Positions 37,543 through 47,196 of a stretch of 64,000 nt of DNA are shown here, one piece after another. The translations under genes were made by a program, and so were the position numbers. The DNA is from Rhizobium sp. NXC24 (GTDB taxonomy: Bacteria > Pseudomonadota > Alphaproteobacteria > Rhizobiales > Rhizobiaceae), in assembly GCF_002944315.1 (NCBI RefSeq), contig NZ_CP024311.1:3138501-3202500 (forward strand). The letters are read 5' to 3'. Each line of letters opens with the position of its first letter. The stretch's first letter is position 1. Below the pieces are notes generated by a model that was not told the origin of the DNA, did no database searches, and saw nothing but the letters and a program-made list of their open reading frames with translations.

Positions 37543-38076
37543 TCAGGAGCCGGCGCCGTTGAGCACGGTGACGGCACGACGGTTCTGCGACCAGCAGGAA
37601 ATATCGTCGCAGGTCGCGACCGGGCGTTCCTTACCGTAGGAAATCGTCTTCATGCGCTGAGCCGGAACGCCGCGCGAAGCGAGGTAGTCCTTGGTGGCGG
37701 CAGCACGACGGGCGCCGAGAGCCAGGTTGTATTCGCGCGTGCCGCGTTCGTCGGCGTGGCCTTCGACGGTGATTGCGTAGTTCGGATAACGAGCGAGCCA
37801 CTGAGCCTGACGGTCGAGCGTCTGGGAAGCGTCGGCGCGAATCGACGAGCTATCGGTATCGAAGAAGATGCGATCGCCAACGTTGACCGTGAAATCCTGC
37901 GGCGAACCCGGAGCGGCATTGCCGGCGCCATTGAGGCCAAGGCCGTTTGCATCGTTCGGCAAGCCCTTCTTGGAGGCGCAGCCGGCAAGCGAAAGGCCGA
38001 CGAAAAGCGCGATCATGATCGGGTTGCGGGCGAGGTTCTGCATATGGCCAACGGCCGGGGTTGCGATGCGGCTCAT
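37543..38076 (-). CDS. pal: Peptidoglycan-associated lipoprotein Pal
   Basis: This 177-residue outer-membrane lipoprotein has a lipobox LSLAGC at Cys33 and a C-terminal OmpA-like domain that binds diaminopimelate in peptidoglycan (EGHADERGTREYNLALGARR). It anchors the outer membrane to the cell wall and binds TolB. The N-terminus is longer than usual before the hydrophobic core, so a Met at residue 12 or 21 could be the true start. It stands 270 bases downstream of tolB. Confidence 0.95.
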   Translation of the reverse strand: MSRIATPAVGHMQNLARNPIMIALFVGLSLAGCASKKGLPNDANGLGLNGAGNAAPGSPQDFTVNVGDRIFFDTDSSSIRADASQTLDRQAQWLARYPNYAITVEGHADERGTREYNLALGARRAAATKDYLASRGVPAQRMKTISYGKERPVATCDDISCWSQNRRAVTVLNGAGS

Positions 38077-38346
38077 TGCCGGTCTCTCCTTAAGTCTCTA
38101 TCAGGGTTGCCAGACTGTAACCGGGTTCGGTTAATCCGATTCCAACAAATATGGTTAATGATGTCCTAAAGTTGTCCCGAAGTGGTCCACTCACAGGACT
38201 TTGCGGCGACAAAGTGACGCTCGACCGGATCAGCGACTTTTCGAGCCGCCGCCCGCTCAAGCTGTTTTCTTGCATGATCTTACTCGATATCGCTTCGCAC
38301 TTTTGACTGCGTGAAGCGTCGGTTTGCGACCATGCCTGGCCCACCC
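38077..38346. other. Intergenic region between tolB and pal
   Basis: These 270 bases between same-strand genes probably hold the pal promoter. Two TTAA elements occur (near 38131 and 38154), but their spacing does not match the CtrA consensus. Confidence 0.5.
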
Positions 38347-39672
38347 CTATTCGAGGAGCGGCGACCAAGCCGGGTCGGAAGCGAAGCCCGGGGTCGGAAT
38401 CTTCTGCTCGTTGTAGCCCGTCAGATCGATCGAATAGAGCTGCGGGCCACTGGAGCCCTGCGGTTCGCGGAAGAACATGATGACGCGTCCGTTCGGCGCC
38501 CAGGTCGGGCCTTCATTGTGGAAGCCCGTGGTCAGCAGCCGCTCGCCCGAACCATCCGTCTTCATGACGCCGATCGAGAATGTCTGACCAGACTGCTTGG
38601 TGAAGGCGATGAGATCGCCGCGCGGCGACCACACCGGTGTCGAATAGGAGCCGTCGCCGAAGGAGATGCGGTGCTGGTTGGAGCCATCCGCATTCATCAC
38701 ATAGATCTGCTGCTTGCCGCCGCGGTCGCTTTCGAAGGCGATCTGCGTGCCATCAGGCGAATAGGAGGGCGATGTGTCGATGGCGGCCGTCGAGGTCAGG
38801 CGGGTCGTGGTGCGCGAGCGCAGGTCCATCGTATAGATGTTGGCATTGCCTTCCTGCTGCAGGCTCATGATCACCCGCTGGCCATCCGGCGAGAAGCGCG
38901 GCGAAAACGTCATGCCCGGGAAGTTGCCCACCAGTTCACGCTGGCCCGTCTGCAGTTGCAGCAGATAGACGCGCGGCTGCTGGTTGGCGAAGGACATGTA
39001 AGTGACTTCCTGCCGGTTCGGCGAGAAGCGCGGCGTCAGCACGAGGTCGCTGCCGTCGGTCAGCATGCGGGCATTGAAGCCGTCCTGGTCCATGATGCCG
39101 AGCTGCGTCTTGCGGGCCGTCTTTGGGCCGCTCTCGGCAACGAAAACGACGCGGGTGTCGAAATAGCCCTTCTCGCCGGTGATCTTTTCATAGATCGCGT
39201 CAGCAATGATGTGGGCGACGCGACGCCAGTTGTCCGGCTGCGCATAGAACTGCTGGCCGATCATCTGCTGGCTGCCATAGGTGTCCCACAGGCGGAACTC
39301 GGCGCGAAGGCGACCGCCCTCTTGCGTCACTCGGCCGGTTACCAGCGCCTGAGCGTTGATCGCCGTCCAGTCCTGGAAGCGCGGCGTGGCATCCGGATTG
39401 CTGATCTTCTCGATGAAGGCCTGCTTGTTGACAGGCGCAAACAGGCCGGAGCGCTGCAGGTCGGCAGCAATGACGCCCGAAATCTGTGCGCCCAGGCCAT
39501 CATTCGACAGAAGGTCGGTGATGGCGATCGGCATCGGCTGGACGTTGCCCTTGTTGATGTTGATCTCGACCACAGCATAAGCCGGAGTGGCGAGGGCTGC
39601 CGTCAAGGCTGCCAGCACCAGCAGGAGACGAACGAGGGATTTTCTGATCATATGTATCAAGCCTTTCAGCAT
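38347..39672 (-). CDS. tolB: Tol-Pal translocation protein TolB
   Basis: The periplasmic protein has an N-terminal alpha/beta domain and a C-terminal six-bladed beta-propeller with repeats such as SFSPDG-type turns ([49 protein letters not shown]). It carries signals between Pal and TolA. The ATG at 39672 overlaps the stop of the TolA-like gene (TAATG), arguing for coupled translation. An internal Met at 39651 would give a more classical signal peptide ([20 protein letters not shown]). Confidence 0.94.
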   Translation of the reverse strand: MLKGLIHMIRKSLVRLLLVLAALTAALATPAYAVVEININKGNVQPMPIAITDLLSNDGLGAQISGVIAADLQRSGLFAPVNKQAFIEKISNPDATPRFQDWTAINAQALVTGRVTQEGGRLRAEFRLWDTYGSQQMIGQQFYAQPDNWRRVAHIIADAIYEKITGEKGYFDTRVVFVAESGPKTARKTQLGIMDQDGFNARMLTDGSDLVLTPRFSPNRQEVTYMSFANQQPRVYLLQLQTGQRELVGNFPGMTFSPRFSPDGQRVIMSLQQEGNANIYTMDLRSRTTTRLTSTAAIDTSPSYSPDGTQIAFESDRGGKQQIYVMNADGSNQHRISFGDGSYSTPVWSPRGDLIAFTKQSGQTFSIGVMKTDGSGERLLTTGFHNEGPTWAPNGRVIMFFREPQGSSGPQLYSIDLTGYNEQKIPTPGFASDPAWSPLLE

Positions 39673-40088
39673 TAATGCCCGAAGTCGTCGGCTTTGAAGT
39701 CAATGACTACTTCTCTCCAGGCGTCATTTTTATTCATTGGGAGATCTTTGAACGGAACTGATCTTAGAATTGCTCTATAGATGCTCGCGGCAATTGCCGT
39801 GCGCGTGGCAGCGGGTCCGCCAATCATGGTGATCTTTGGTTCACCAATAATTTTGCCCGACTGACCTACCTTTATGCGTACCTTCGCTCGAACCTTATCC
39901 GCCCCATCCAAACCGGGCACCATGGACCAGTTGCTAGCGATGCGATTCTCTATCTCGGCCTCTGCAGCTTGATCCGACTGGGGCATCAAGTGCTTAGCTT
40001 CAGCCGATGTGGAGAGCGTGGCCGCGAGCGAGACCAATAAGGAAACGAAAGCGAAACGACATCGATTCATATTGGCTATGCTCACCAT
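39672..40088 (-). CDS. Stand-alone periplasmic TolA C-terminal-domain paralogue
   Basis: The 138-residue product has a signal peptide ([20 protein letters not shown]) and then one domain matching the C-terminus of TolA encoded just upstream. The pattern [20 protein letters not shown] parallels IAKNWNIIPGLEGAGDVKIK in TolA, and both end in a WxEVVxxFxAxDxG motif. It lacks the TolA membrane anchor and Pro-rich arm. Its ATG overlaps the tolA TGA (TGATG) and its TAA overlaps the tolB ATG, so it is built into the tol operon. Role unknown; it may compete with or tune TolA binding to TolB/Pal. Confidence 0.82.
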   Translation of the reverse strand: MVSIANMNRCRFAFVSLLVSLAATLSTSAEAKHLMPQSDQAAEAEIENRIASNWSMVPGLDGADKVRAKVRIKVGQSGKIIGEPKITMIGGPAATRTAIAASIYRAILRSVPFKDLPMNKNDAWREVVIDFKADDFGH

Positions 40089-41407
40089 CACAGCCCCAGG
40101 TCCGCTGCGCTGAAGTTGACGACAACTTCTTGCCAATCGTCGTATTTGTCCGGCGGCAGGATCTTCATGAAATCCACCTGCGACCGCAACACCGCGCGAA
40201 CGGCGCCGCCCTGCAAGGCAGCCTGTGTCGACGCCGGTCCGCCGCTCGCGGAGACTTCCGGTTCACCGACGATCTGGCCGGACTTGTCGAGCTTGAAATG
40301 CACTTTGATCTTCACATCGCCCGCGCCTTCCAGGCCAGGAATGATATTCCAGTTCTTGGCGATCAGGTCGCGCAGGCCGTCCTGTTGGCTCTGGCTGAGC
40401 TTGCCGCTACTCAGCGACTTCATGCCACCGGTCGAGGCGACATTGGTCTGTGCACCCGCAGAAGTTGACTTCGCCGAGCGCTTGGCACCGCCGCCGGACG
40501 AGGTGTTATTGAGCACCTTGTTGATCTCATCGGCGAGGCCATTATCCAGACCGGCATTCGAGCCTTTTGCCGTCTCGCGCTTCTTGTCGCTGTCGCCCTG
40601 CCCGTTATCGGTCGAGGTGTTCTTGCTCGTGCTTTGAGTGGTCGTCTTGTCCGTTGGCTTGGCTGTTGGTTTGGCTTCCGCCACCTGTTGTGGCTTCACC
40701 ACAGGCTTTTGCTCCGGCTTCGGGTCGGGCTTCGCCTCGGCAGTCTTCGGCGGCTGGACTGGCTGCGGCTTCACGTCCGGAACAGGAACCTTGTCCGCCG
40801 GCGGCTGCGCAGCCTCCTCGGTCGGGTTTTCGGTCACCGGCTTCGGATCAGCCTTTTGCGGAGTCGGTGTCGGGGTCGGCGTGGGTGTTGGCGCAGGCGT
40901 GACCTCGCTCTTCTGCGGCGTCGGCTCCGTCTTCTGTGGCGTGGGGGTGGGCGTCGGTGTCGGTGTGGGGGTCACATCCGGCTTCTGCTGCGGAACAGCA
41001 GCCACTTCCTTCGGCGCAGCCTCTGTATCCTGCTGCTCGATCGTCTTGACATCGTTCGGCCGCGGATCGTTCTGCGGCACCGGAACGTCGGTCTTCTTCG
41101 GCGCGAGGGCGGCGTTCTCATCTTGCGGACGCTGCGTCGGCACGGCCGGGTTCTTCAGGTCGATATCGTTTTCGCCGGCATTCTGCGCGTTCGCGACCTG
41201 GGTCTGCTTCTTGGTCTGCTTCGGCGCCGCATGATCCGTCACCGGCGCATGCTTCTCACCCTGCTGAAGCTGATCGGCGGGGACGATATCGACGTCCATC
41301 GCCGTGCTCTCCGGCGTCTCCAGAGGCGCAGGCGCACTCAGCGTCAGCATGGCGCCGATCAGCACCAAGATGTGAATGACGGCAGATGTGGCGATGCTGC
41401 GCTTCAT
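40088..41407 (-). CDS. tolA: Energy transducer TolA
   Basis: This 439-residue inner-membrane protein links TolQR to TolB/Pal. An N-terminal anchor (SAVIHILVLIGAMLTL) is followed by a long Pro/Thr/Lys arm with PTPTPTP runs (about residues 140-200) and a C-terminal TonB-like domain (about 345-439, ending VVVNFSAADLGL). The arm is Pro-rich rather than the Ala/Lys-rich helix of E. coli TolA, which is common in rhizobia. It lies nine bases downstream of tolR. Confidence 0.9.
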   Translation of the reverse strand: MKRSIATSAVIHILVLIGAMLTLSAPAPLETPESTAMDVDIVPADQLQQGEKHAPVTDHAAPKQTKKQTQVANAQNAGENDIDLKNPAVPTQRPQDENAALAPKKTDVPVPQNDPRPNDVKTIEQQDTEAAPKEVAAVPQQKPDVTPTPTPTPTPTPQKTEPTPQKSEVTPAPTPTPTPTPTPQKADPKPVTENPTEEAAQPPADKVPVPDVKPQPVQPPKTAEAKPDPKPEQKPVVKPQQVAEAKPTAKPTDKTTTQSTSKNTSTDNGQGDSDKKRETAKGSNAGLDNGLADEINKVLNNTSSGGGAKRSAKSTSAGAQTNVASTGGMKSLSSGKLSQSQQDGLRDLIAKNWNIIPGLEGAGDVKIKVHFKLDKSGQIVGEPEVSASGGPASTQAALQGGAVRAVLRSQVDFMKILPPDKYDDWQEVVVNFSAADLGL

Positions 41408-41416
41408 GTCGATCCG

Positions 41417-41875
41417 TCAATGGTCCGTTATCTGCTGCGTAACCAGGCCGATATTCTTGTAGCCGGCCTCCTGGATGCGCGACATGACGTCGGCGATGAC
41501 GCCATAGGGCGCTTTTCCGTCGCCGCGTACGAAAATGCGTTCATTGTAGCCGGTGGTGGCGATCGCCTTCAGCTTGGCGGCAATGTCGGCCGCTTCGATC
41601 TGCGTTTCCTGCAGGAAGACCTGGCCGTCCTGCTTGATGGAAATGGTGATCGGCTGGGTCTGGGCGTTCAATGCGCCGGCCTGCGTTTGCGGCAGGTCGA
41701 TCGGCACGCCGGATGTCATCATCGGCGCGGCCACCATGAAGATGATCAGCAGCACGAGCATGACGTCGACCAGCGGCGTCACGTTGATATCGGCGATCGG
41801 ACCGCCTCGGCCACCGCCGCGACGCCCGCCCCGGCGGCCACCGCCGCCACCCTTGCCTCCAACAGACATTGCCAT
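41417..41875 (-). CDS. tolR: Biopolymer transporter TolR
   Basis: This 152-residue ExbD/TolR-family protein has a single N-terminal membrane span with the essential Asp (INVTPLVDVMLVLLIIF) and a periplasmic domain. The first 30 residues are unusually Gly/Arg-rich (GGKGGGGGRRGGRRGGGRGG). It uses proton flow with TolQ to energise TolA. Confidence 0.94.
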   Translation of the reverse strand: MAMSVGGKGGGGGRRGGRRGGGRGGPIADINVTPLVDVMLVLLIIFMVAAPMMTSGVPIDLPQTQAGALNAQTQPITISIKQDGQVFLQETQIEAADIAAKLKAIATTGYNERIFVRGDGKAPYGVIADVMSRIQEAGYKNIGLVTQQITDH

Positions 41876-41902
41876 GTGATTTACTCCGGTTCCGTCTGCG
41901 AT

Positions 41903-42625
41903 TTACTGCGCAGCCTGGCGCGGCTGCAGCTTCTCATCGATCTGGCGCGACAGGATGGCGGAGAATTCGTCCGCGAAGCCTTCCATGCGCGCCGAGAGCT
42001 TGCCGGCGTCGGCCGAGAACTTGTTGTAGGCGATAACTGCGGGAATAGCGGCGACGAGGCCGATCGCGGTCGCGAGCAAGGCTTCTGCGATACCGGGGGC
42101 GACGACCGCGAGATTGGTCGACTTCGAACCGGCGATCGCCTGGAACGAGGTCATGATACCGACGACGGTGCCGAAGAGACCGATGAACGGGCCGGCCGAA
42201 CCGATGGTCGCAAGCGATCCGAGGCGGGCGACCAGATGTTCCGATTCACGCGCCAACGTCACGTCCATGGCGCGATCGATACGCATCTGCAGGCCGATCG
42301 GCGAACGCGCGCCGCGCTCGAACGACTTCTTCCATTCGCGCATGGCGGCGACGAAGATGGCGCCCAGTCCCGTATTGGTACGCTCCGAAAGCGTGCGATA
42401 GAGTTCCTCGAGCGACTGGCCCGACCAGAAGACCTGCTCGAAATGATCGAACTGCCGGCGGGCCCGGGCATAGCTCAGATACTTGTCGATGACGATCGCC
42501 CAGGTCCATACGGAGGCCGCGAGCAGTCCGAGCATGACAAGCTTGACCACCAAGCCTGCCTGCATGAAAAGCGACCAGAGGGTGATGTCCGGTGTGGTGG
42601 CCGCTGCCAATGCTACTTGTTCCAT
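41903..42625 (-). CDS. tolQ: Tol-Pal system proton-channel protein TolQ
   Basis: This 240-residue, three-span ExbB/TolQ protein has helix 1 near residues 18-40, and helices 2 and 3 in the segment LGSLATIGSAGPFIGLFGTV and EALLATAIGLVAAIPAVIAY. It forms the channel with TolR. It heads the tightly packed tolQRA-tolA-like-tolB run. Confidence 0.95.
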   Translation of the reverse strand: MEQVALAAATTPDITLWSLFMQAGLVVKLVMLGLLAASVWTWAIVIDKYLSYARARRQFDHFEQVFWSGQSLEELYRTLSERTNTGLGAIFVAAMREWKKSFERGARSPIGLQMRIDRAMDVTLARESEHLVARLGSLATIGSAGPFIGLFGTVVGIMTSFQAIAGSKSTNLAVVAPGIAEALLATAIGLVAAIPAVIAYNKFSADAGKLSARMEGFADEFSAILSRQIDEKLQPRQAAQ

Positions 42626-43049
42626 TGATCCAAAATCCCCGAATCCAAACGCCCGGCGCTAGACCGGGCGGCTAAAAGTGATCTCACAAGAAATGTTTGG
42701 CAGCCGCCGCTGAACGCCCTGGTCAAAGCCTTCCAAGCTTACAACTGCCTTCTTGCCGTCAAATTTGGTCAAAGGAAGGCGTGCGCCGCACAAACTCCGA
42801 CAACGGCAGTAAGACACTATTATGGTTAAAAGAATGTTAGCGTCGGAGCATGAAAGATTTGACGGTGACGAAGGTTATTCTGTCTCCTGGAAAGAACGGA
42901 CCGGACGAAACCGGCGGCAGGCACAAAACAGTTCTTGCGCGCGGGAATTCCTTCACACAAAACTCAAGTTTTAGCAAGGAGACTTTTCGAGGCCTCCGAC
43001 ATCGCCACACACGGCTGCCTGCTGGCTCTAAGCAGCCTCCCTTATGGCA
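42626..43049. other. Intergenic region between tolQ and ybgC
   Basis: This 424-base gene-free stretch probably contains the tolQ promoter. At 42826-42840 a TTAA-N7-TTAG element is one base short of the CtrA consensus. A frame at 42850 lacks coding character. Confidence 0.5.
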
Positions 43050-43505
43050 CTAAACCACAGCCTCGGACGCCACCAGCATCTGCGCAGCCAGCTTTTCCGG
43101 TAACCGCCGCGGTTTTCCCTTGGCGTTGATTACCGCGATAATGACCTTGGCCGCGATCAGCAGCGTCTCACCGCGGCGGATTTCCTGGGACAGCACCATC
43201 TTGGCGCCACCGGCCTTCTCGGTCGTTGTGCGAATCACCAACAGGTCGTCCATTCGCGCCGGCCCCCTGAAGTCGATCTCCATACGGTGAACGACAAAAA
43301 CCAGCCCCTCCTCGTCGGCATTCAGGAGCTCGCGCTGTTCCACGCCGAGGCAGCGCAGATAGTCCGTGCGGCCGCGTTCGAGGAAGTGGAGGTAGCGCGC
43401 ATGATAGACGAGGCCGGAAAAATCCGTATCCTCATAATAGACTCGCTGCACCAGCCGGTGGCTACCGGCTTCCAGTTCCCCGGCAATCAGAAAGGGGCTG
43501 TTCAT
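43050..43505 (-). CDS. ybgC: Tol-Pal-associated acyl-CoA thioesterase YbgC
   Basis: This 151-residue hotdog-fold thioesterase has the 4HBT active-site segment YYEDTDFSGLVYHARYLHFLERGR, with the catalytic Asp in the EDTD stretch. It hydrolyses short-chain or other acyl-CoAs and is the usual first gene of tol-pal clusters. ATG 43505 (MNSPFLIAGELE) fits family length; a frame 19 codons longer exists. It is followed by a 424-base gap before tolQ. Confidence 0.9.
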   Translation of the reverse strand: MNSPFLIAGELEAGSHRLVQRVYYEDTDFSGLVYHARYLHFLERGRTDYLRCLGVEQRELLNADEEGLVFVVHRMEIDFRGPARMDDLLVIRTTTEKAGGAKMVLSQEIRRGETLLIAAKVIIAVINAKGKPRRLPEKLAAQMLVASEAVV

Positions 43506-43642
43506 CGTCGCCGCATCTCCAAAAAATCTGGGGACCCTCTTTGGCCGAACTTCTGCCATCAAGCAAGCTTTGAACGATTGTCATAAATACTGACTATCCG
43601 GAATGGTGCCGGATAGCGATCGACGCAGAAGGATACGATCTC

Positions 43643-44863
43643 ATGAAAATAGCGGTTATGGGCGGCGACGGTTTCATTGGTTGGCCAACCTCGCTGCATC
43701 TCTCCGATGCCGGTCATGAGATCCATATTCTCGACAATCTCTCCCGCCGCTGGATCGACACGGAGCTCGGTGTGCAATCGCTGACGCCGATGGATTCGAT
43801 CCAGGAACGCACCCGCATCTGGCATGCGGAGACCGGCCGCCGCATCCACTTCCACCTCATCGATCTCGCAAAAGACTATGAGCTTCTGAAAAAGTGGCTC
43901 GCCGAGCATCGCCCCGACGCCATCGTCCACTTTGCCGAACAGCGCGCCGCGCCCTATTCGATGAAGAGCGACCGCCACAAGAATTACACGGTCAACAACA
44001 ATGTCAGCGCCACGCATAATCTCCTGAACGCGCTGGTCGAACTCAACCTTGACGCCCATCTCGTCCATCTCGGCACCATGGGTGTCTATGGCTATTCCAC
44101 GGTCGGCGCCGCCATTCCGGAAGGCTACCTGCCCGTCGGCATCGAGACCGTCGATGGCCGGACCGTCAATCAGGATATTCTCTATCCGGCCAATCCGGGT
44201 TCGATCTACCACATGACCAAATGCCTGGATCAACTCCTCTTCCAGTTCTATGCCAAGAACGACGGTCTCAGGATTACCGACCTGCATCAAGGCATCGTCT
44301 GGGGCACGCATACGGAGCAGACGCGCCGTCACGAACAATTGATCAACCGCTTCGACTATGACGGCGATTACGGCACAGTACTGAACCGCTTCCTCATCCA
44401 GGCGGCGATCGGCTATCCCTTGACCGTGCACGGCACCGGCGGCCAGACCCGCGCCTTCATTCACATCCAGGATTCGGTGCGCTGCATCGAGCTGGCGTTG
44501 AAGAACCCACCGCCGCGCAATGCCCGTGTCGAGATCTTCAACCAGATGACGGAGACGCATCGGGTCCGCGATCTCGCCGAGATGATCGCCAAGTTGAGCG
44601 GTGCGGAAATCGTCCGGCTGCCCAACCCACGAAAGGAAGCGCCTGAGAACGACCTGATCGTCAAGAACGACAAGTTCCTCGATCTCGGCCTAGCGCCGAT
44701 CACCCTGCAAGCGGGTCTTCTGAGCGAAATCGTCGATGTCGCCAGGAAATATGCCTATCGCGTCGATCGCTCGCGCGTTCCGGCCGTTTCCGCCTGGACC
44801 AAGGATCTCGCGGCGACGGTCAACCACGATCCCGAAGGCAAGCGATTGAAGTCGGTCTCATGA
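43643..44863 (+). CDS. sqdB: UDP-sulfoquinovose synthase SqdB
   Basis: This 406-residue NAD-dependent SDR makes UDP-sulfoquinovose from UDP-glucose and sulfite, the head-group donor of the sulfolipid SQDG. The nucleotide loop is GGDGFIGW near the N-terminus. The active site YHMTK (about 191-195), EQRAAPYSM and LHLGTMGVYGY-type residues match SqdB. It begins a three-gene operon; its TGA overlaps the sqdD ATG. Confidence 0.93.
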   Translation: MKIAVMGGDGFIGWPTSLHLSDAGHEIHILDNLSRRWIDTELGVQSLTPMDSIQERTRIWHAETGRRIHFHLIDLAKDYELLKKWLAEHRPDAIVHFAEQRAAPYSMKSDRHKNYTVNNNVSATHNLLNALVELNLDAHLVHLGTMGVYGYSTVGAAIPEGYLPVGIETVDGRTVNQDILYPANPGSIYHMTKCLDQLLFQFYAKNDGLRITDLHQGIVWGTHTEQTRRHEQLINRFDYDGDYGTVLNRFLIQAAIGYPLTVHGTGGQTRAFIHIQDSVRCIELALKNPPPRNARVEIFNQMTETHRVRDLAEMIAKLSGAEIVRLPNPRKEAPENDLIVKNDKFLDLGLAPITLQAGLLSEIVDVARKYAYRVDRSRVPAVSAWTKDLAATVNHDPEGKRLKSVS

Positions 44864-45726
44864 TGTTCGGAAGCGAAATCCTGCAGGGGATACGGCCGCG
44901 CTCCACCCCGCAAGCGCGGCAAGCCTTCGTCACGCTCGTCACCAATGCCGACTACGCCATGGGCGCGTTGGCATTGATGCATTCGATTTCGCGCACCAGC
45001 ACCAGAGCCGATATGGTGGTTCTACACACGGCAGGCGTCGACGAAAGGGATCTTGCGCCGCTGGAAGGGCTCGGCTGCCGGCTGGTGGAGGTGGAACATC
45101 TGGCGCTCTCCGACGAATTCAACGAGCGCCACGCGCGCGGCAATCTGCATGCCAACGCTCCTTTCACCAAGGGTCGTAAGCCTTCCTTCCACTCGCCGCT
45201 CGATAATTTCTGCAAGCTCAGGCTCTGGCAGCTCATCGACTATGACACCTGTGTCTTCATCGATGCGGATGCATTGGTGCTGAAGAATGTCGACAGGCTC
45301 TTCGACTATCCGGAATTTTCCGCCGCACCCAACGTGTATGAAAGCCTTGCGGACTTTCATCGAATGAATTCCGGCGTCTTCGTCGCCAAGCCGTCGCTCG
45401 CGACCTTCAAGGACATGCTGAAGCTGCTCGATCGTCCCGACGTTTTCTGGCGGCGCACCGACCAAACCTTTCTGGAGACATTCTTCCCGGATTGGCACGG
45501 CCTGCCGGTCTTCATGAATATGCTGCAATATGTATGGTTCACCATGCCCACGCTTTGGGACTGGAACAGCATTTCGATCCTGCATTACCAATATGAAAAG
45601 CCTTGGGAGAAGAACCACCCGAAGGCCGATCAACTGAAACCGCTGATCGATTTGTGGCACCATTTCCATGCCGGGCGTGACGTGCCAGACATCACCGCAT
45701 TCGCCAATCCGAAAGAGGCGGCATGA
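44860..45726 (+). CDS. sqdD: Sulfolipid glycosyltransferase SqdD (glycogenin-like)
   Basis: This 288-residue GT8-like enzyme has the DxD motif in CVFIDADALVL (about 125-135) and HRMNSGVFVAKPS. In bacterial sqdBDC operons it is the proposed transferase that moves sulfoquinovose onto diacylglycerol. It overlaps sqdB and sqdC by four bases each (ATGA), so translation of the three is coupled. Confidence 0.87.
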   Translation: MMFGSEILQGIRPRSTPQARQAFVTLVTNADYAMGALALMHSISRTSTRADMVVLHTAGVDERDLAPLEGLGCRLVEVEHLALSDEFNERHARGNLHANAPFTKGRKPSFHSPLDNFCKLRLWQLIDYDTCVFIDADALVLKNVDRLFDYPEFSAAPNVYESLADFHRMNSGVFVAKPSLATFKDMLKLLDRPDVFWRRTDQTFLETFFPDWHGLPVFMNMLQYVWFTMPTLWDWNSISILHYQYEKPWEKNHPKADQLKPLIDLWHHFHAGRDVPDITAFANPKEAA

Positions 45727-46649
45727 AAGTTCTGGTCTCGGGCGGGACAGGTCTCGTCGGCCGCTATATCGTCGAGGAGCTGCTTGCTGCTGGATATCAG
45801 GTTGCCGTCGGCGGCCGCAACGCACCGGAATCCAGCCTCTTCTCCCAGCCCGTCACCCTCGTGCCATTTAGCCTCGACCCTTCTGAAGATCAGAGCGACG
45901 TCTTCGACGATGCCTATTTCTTCGTGCACGCGGCCTTCGCGCATGTCCCCGGCAAATATCGCGGCGGCGAAGGCGACGATCCCGAGAGCTTCCGCCGGCT
46001 CAATCGGGATGGCACGATAAAGCTATTCGAGACGGCAAAACGCGCGGGCATCCGCCGCTGCATCTTTCTCTCGTCGCGCGCCATCTATGGTGATCGGCTG
46101 GCCGGCGAGACGCTGACGGAAGACATCATCCCGACGCCGAACACGCTCTATGGCGAAGTGAAGCGCGATGCCGAACACGCCCTCTTCTCCTTGTCCGCGC
46201 CCAGCTTCCTGACGGCGAGCCTAAGAGCGACGGGCGTCTACGGCGATCTCCGCCCGAACAAATGGGATGATCTTTTCGCCGATTACCTCGCGGGAAAGCC
46301 GGTTCCGTCCCGCGCCGGAACCGAAGTCCACGGCCGTGACCTCGGCCGCGCCGTCCGCCTGCTCTTGGAAACCGAGACCAGCCGCATCAGCGGCGAGGCT
46401 TTCAACCTCTCGGATATTCTCACCGATACGCACAATATCCTTGCGCATTTGCAGCGGGCAACCGGCTGTCCGAACCCCCTGCCCGCACCCGCGCCACAGG
46501 GCGTCGTTAGCGCGATGGATACATCGAAAATCCGCGCGCTCGGCTGGCGCGCCGGTGGCGCGAGATTGCTGGAAGAGACCGTTGCCAGATTGGCGGTGCC
46601 GCTGCGCCATGCGGGTTTCAGCGCATCAACATCATCTCGTCCCAGCTAA
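45723..46649 (+). CDS. sqdC: SqdC, NAD(P)-dependent epimerase/reductase of the sulfolipid operon
   Basis: This 308-residue extended SDR has the loop GGTGLVGRYI and the active-site stretch FLSSRAIYGD followed by YGEVK. Its exact step in sulfolipid metabolism is not established, but it is the regular third gene of sqdBDC in rhizobia. Its 3' end overlaps the end of the convergent DinB gene by 32 bases. Confidence 0.85.
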   Translation: MKVLVSGGTGLVGRYIVEELLAAGYQVAVGGRNAPESSLFSQPVTLVPFSLDPSEDQSDVFDDAYFFVHAAFAHVPGKYRGGEGDDPESFRRLNRDGTIKLFETAKRAGIRRCIFLSSRAIYGDRLAGETLTEDIIPTPNTLYGEVKRDAEHALFSLSAPSFLTASLRATGVYGDLRPNKWDDLFADYLAGKPVPSRAGTEVHGRDLGRAVRLLLETETSRISGEAFNLSDILTDTHNILAHLQRATGCPNPLPAPAPQGVVSAMDTSKIRALGWRAGGARLLEETVARLAVPLRHAGFSASTSSRPS

Positions 46650-47181
46650 GCGCCGCCAAGTCCTCACCCCGAAATCTCGCATCGTCGGCAACGATGAATT
46701 CATCCAGTTGCGGCGGGGCGACGCTGCTGCCGGCGAGCATGGCATGCACCTGCCCGCGATGATGGGTCTGATGCTGGAAAAGATGGCTCAGCACGTCTTC
46801 CGCTCGCTCCCTCTGGATGCGGTCGCCGCGATGCAGGTCGATCACCCGCACCAGCCCCTCGGGATTCAGATATTCACACAGAACCACGAGCCGCTGGTCG
46901 ACTTTGCCTTGCTCCACCGTCAAAGCATCGAGCGTATCGAACGGCTCTTCGATGTCGAAAGCTTTAAGACCGAGCGTGCCGCCCTCCAGCGCATCGACAT
47001 AAAACCAGTCGACGGTCAGGATGTGACTAAGGGTCGACTTGATCGAGGGAAAGAAACTCACCCGCCTGGCCTCGAACTCACCAGGCCGAAGCGCCGCACA
47101 GGCCCGATGCAATCGAGTATTCGCCAAGGCGTTGTTGTAAGCGAGCTTGCGGAACACGCGGATCGGATCGAAACCGGACAT
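46618..47181 (-). CDS. DinB-family protein (putative metal-dependent enzyme)
   Basis: This 187-residue four-helix bundle of the DinB/YfiT type begins with an N-terminal RVFRKLAYNNALANTRLHRA. It has a His in SHILTVDWFY and the HQTHHRGQVHAM segment, giving the three-His metal site of the family. Members include thiol-dependent hydrolases; substrate is unknown here. It is last in a run ruvCAB-phosphoesterase-NUDIX-DinB on this strand. Confidence 0.85.
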   Translation of the reverse strand: MSGFDPIRVFRKLAYNNALANTRLHRACAALRPGEFEARRVSFFPSIKSTLSHILTVDWFYVDALEGGTLGLKAFDIEEPFDTLDALTVEQGKVDQRLVVLCEYLNPEGLVRVIDLHRGDRIQRERAEDVLSHLFQHQTHHRGQVHAMLAGSSVAPPQLDEFIVADDARFRGEDLAALSWDEMMLMR

Positions 47182-47196
47182 GCTGCACTCCCTCCT

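Noticed and set aside
40634..42628. Plus-strand frame of 664 codons across the tolA-tolR-tolQ genes
   Set aside because: Arg/Gly/Leu-rich shadow of tolQRA, which have clear family motifs on the minus strand.
42826..42840. CtrA-like element TTAA-N7-TTAG upstream of tolQ
   Set aside because: One base short of the consensus and about 200 bases from the start; kept only as a remark in the intergenic entry.
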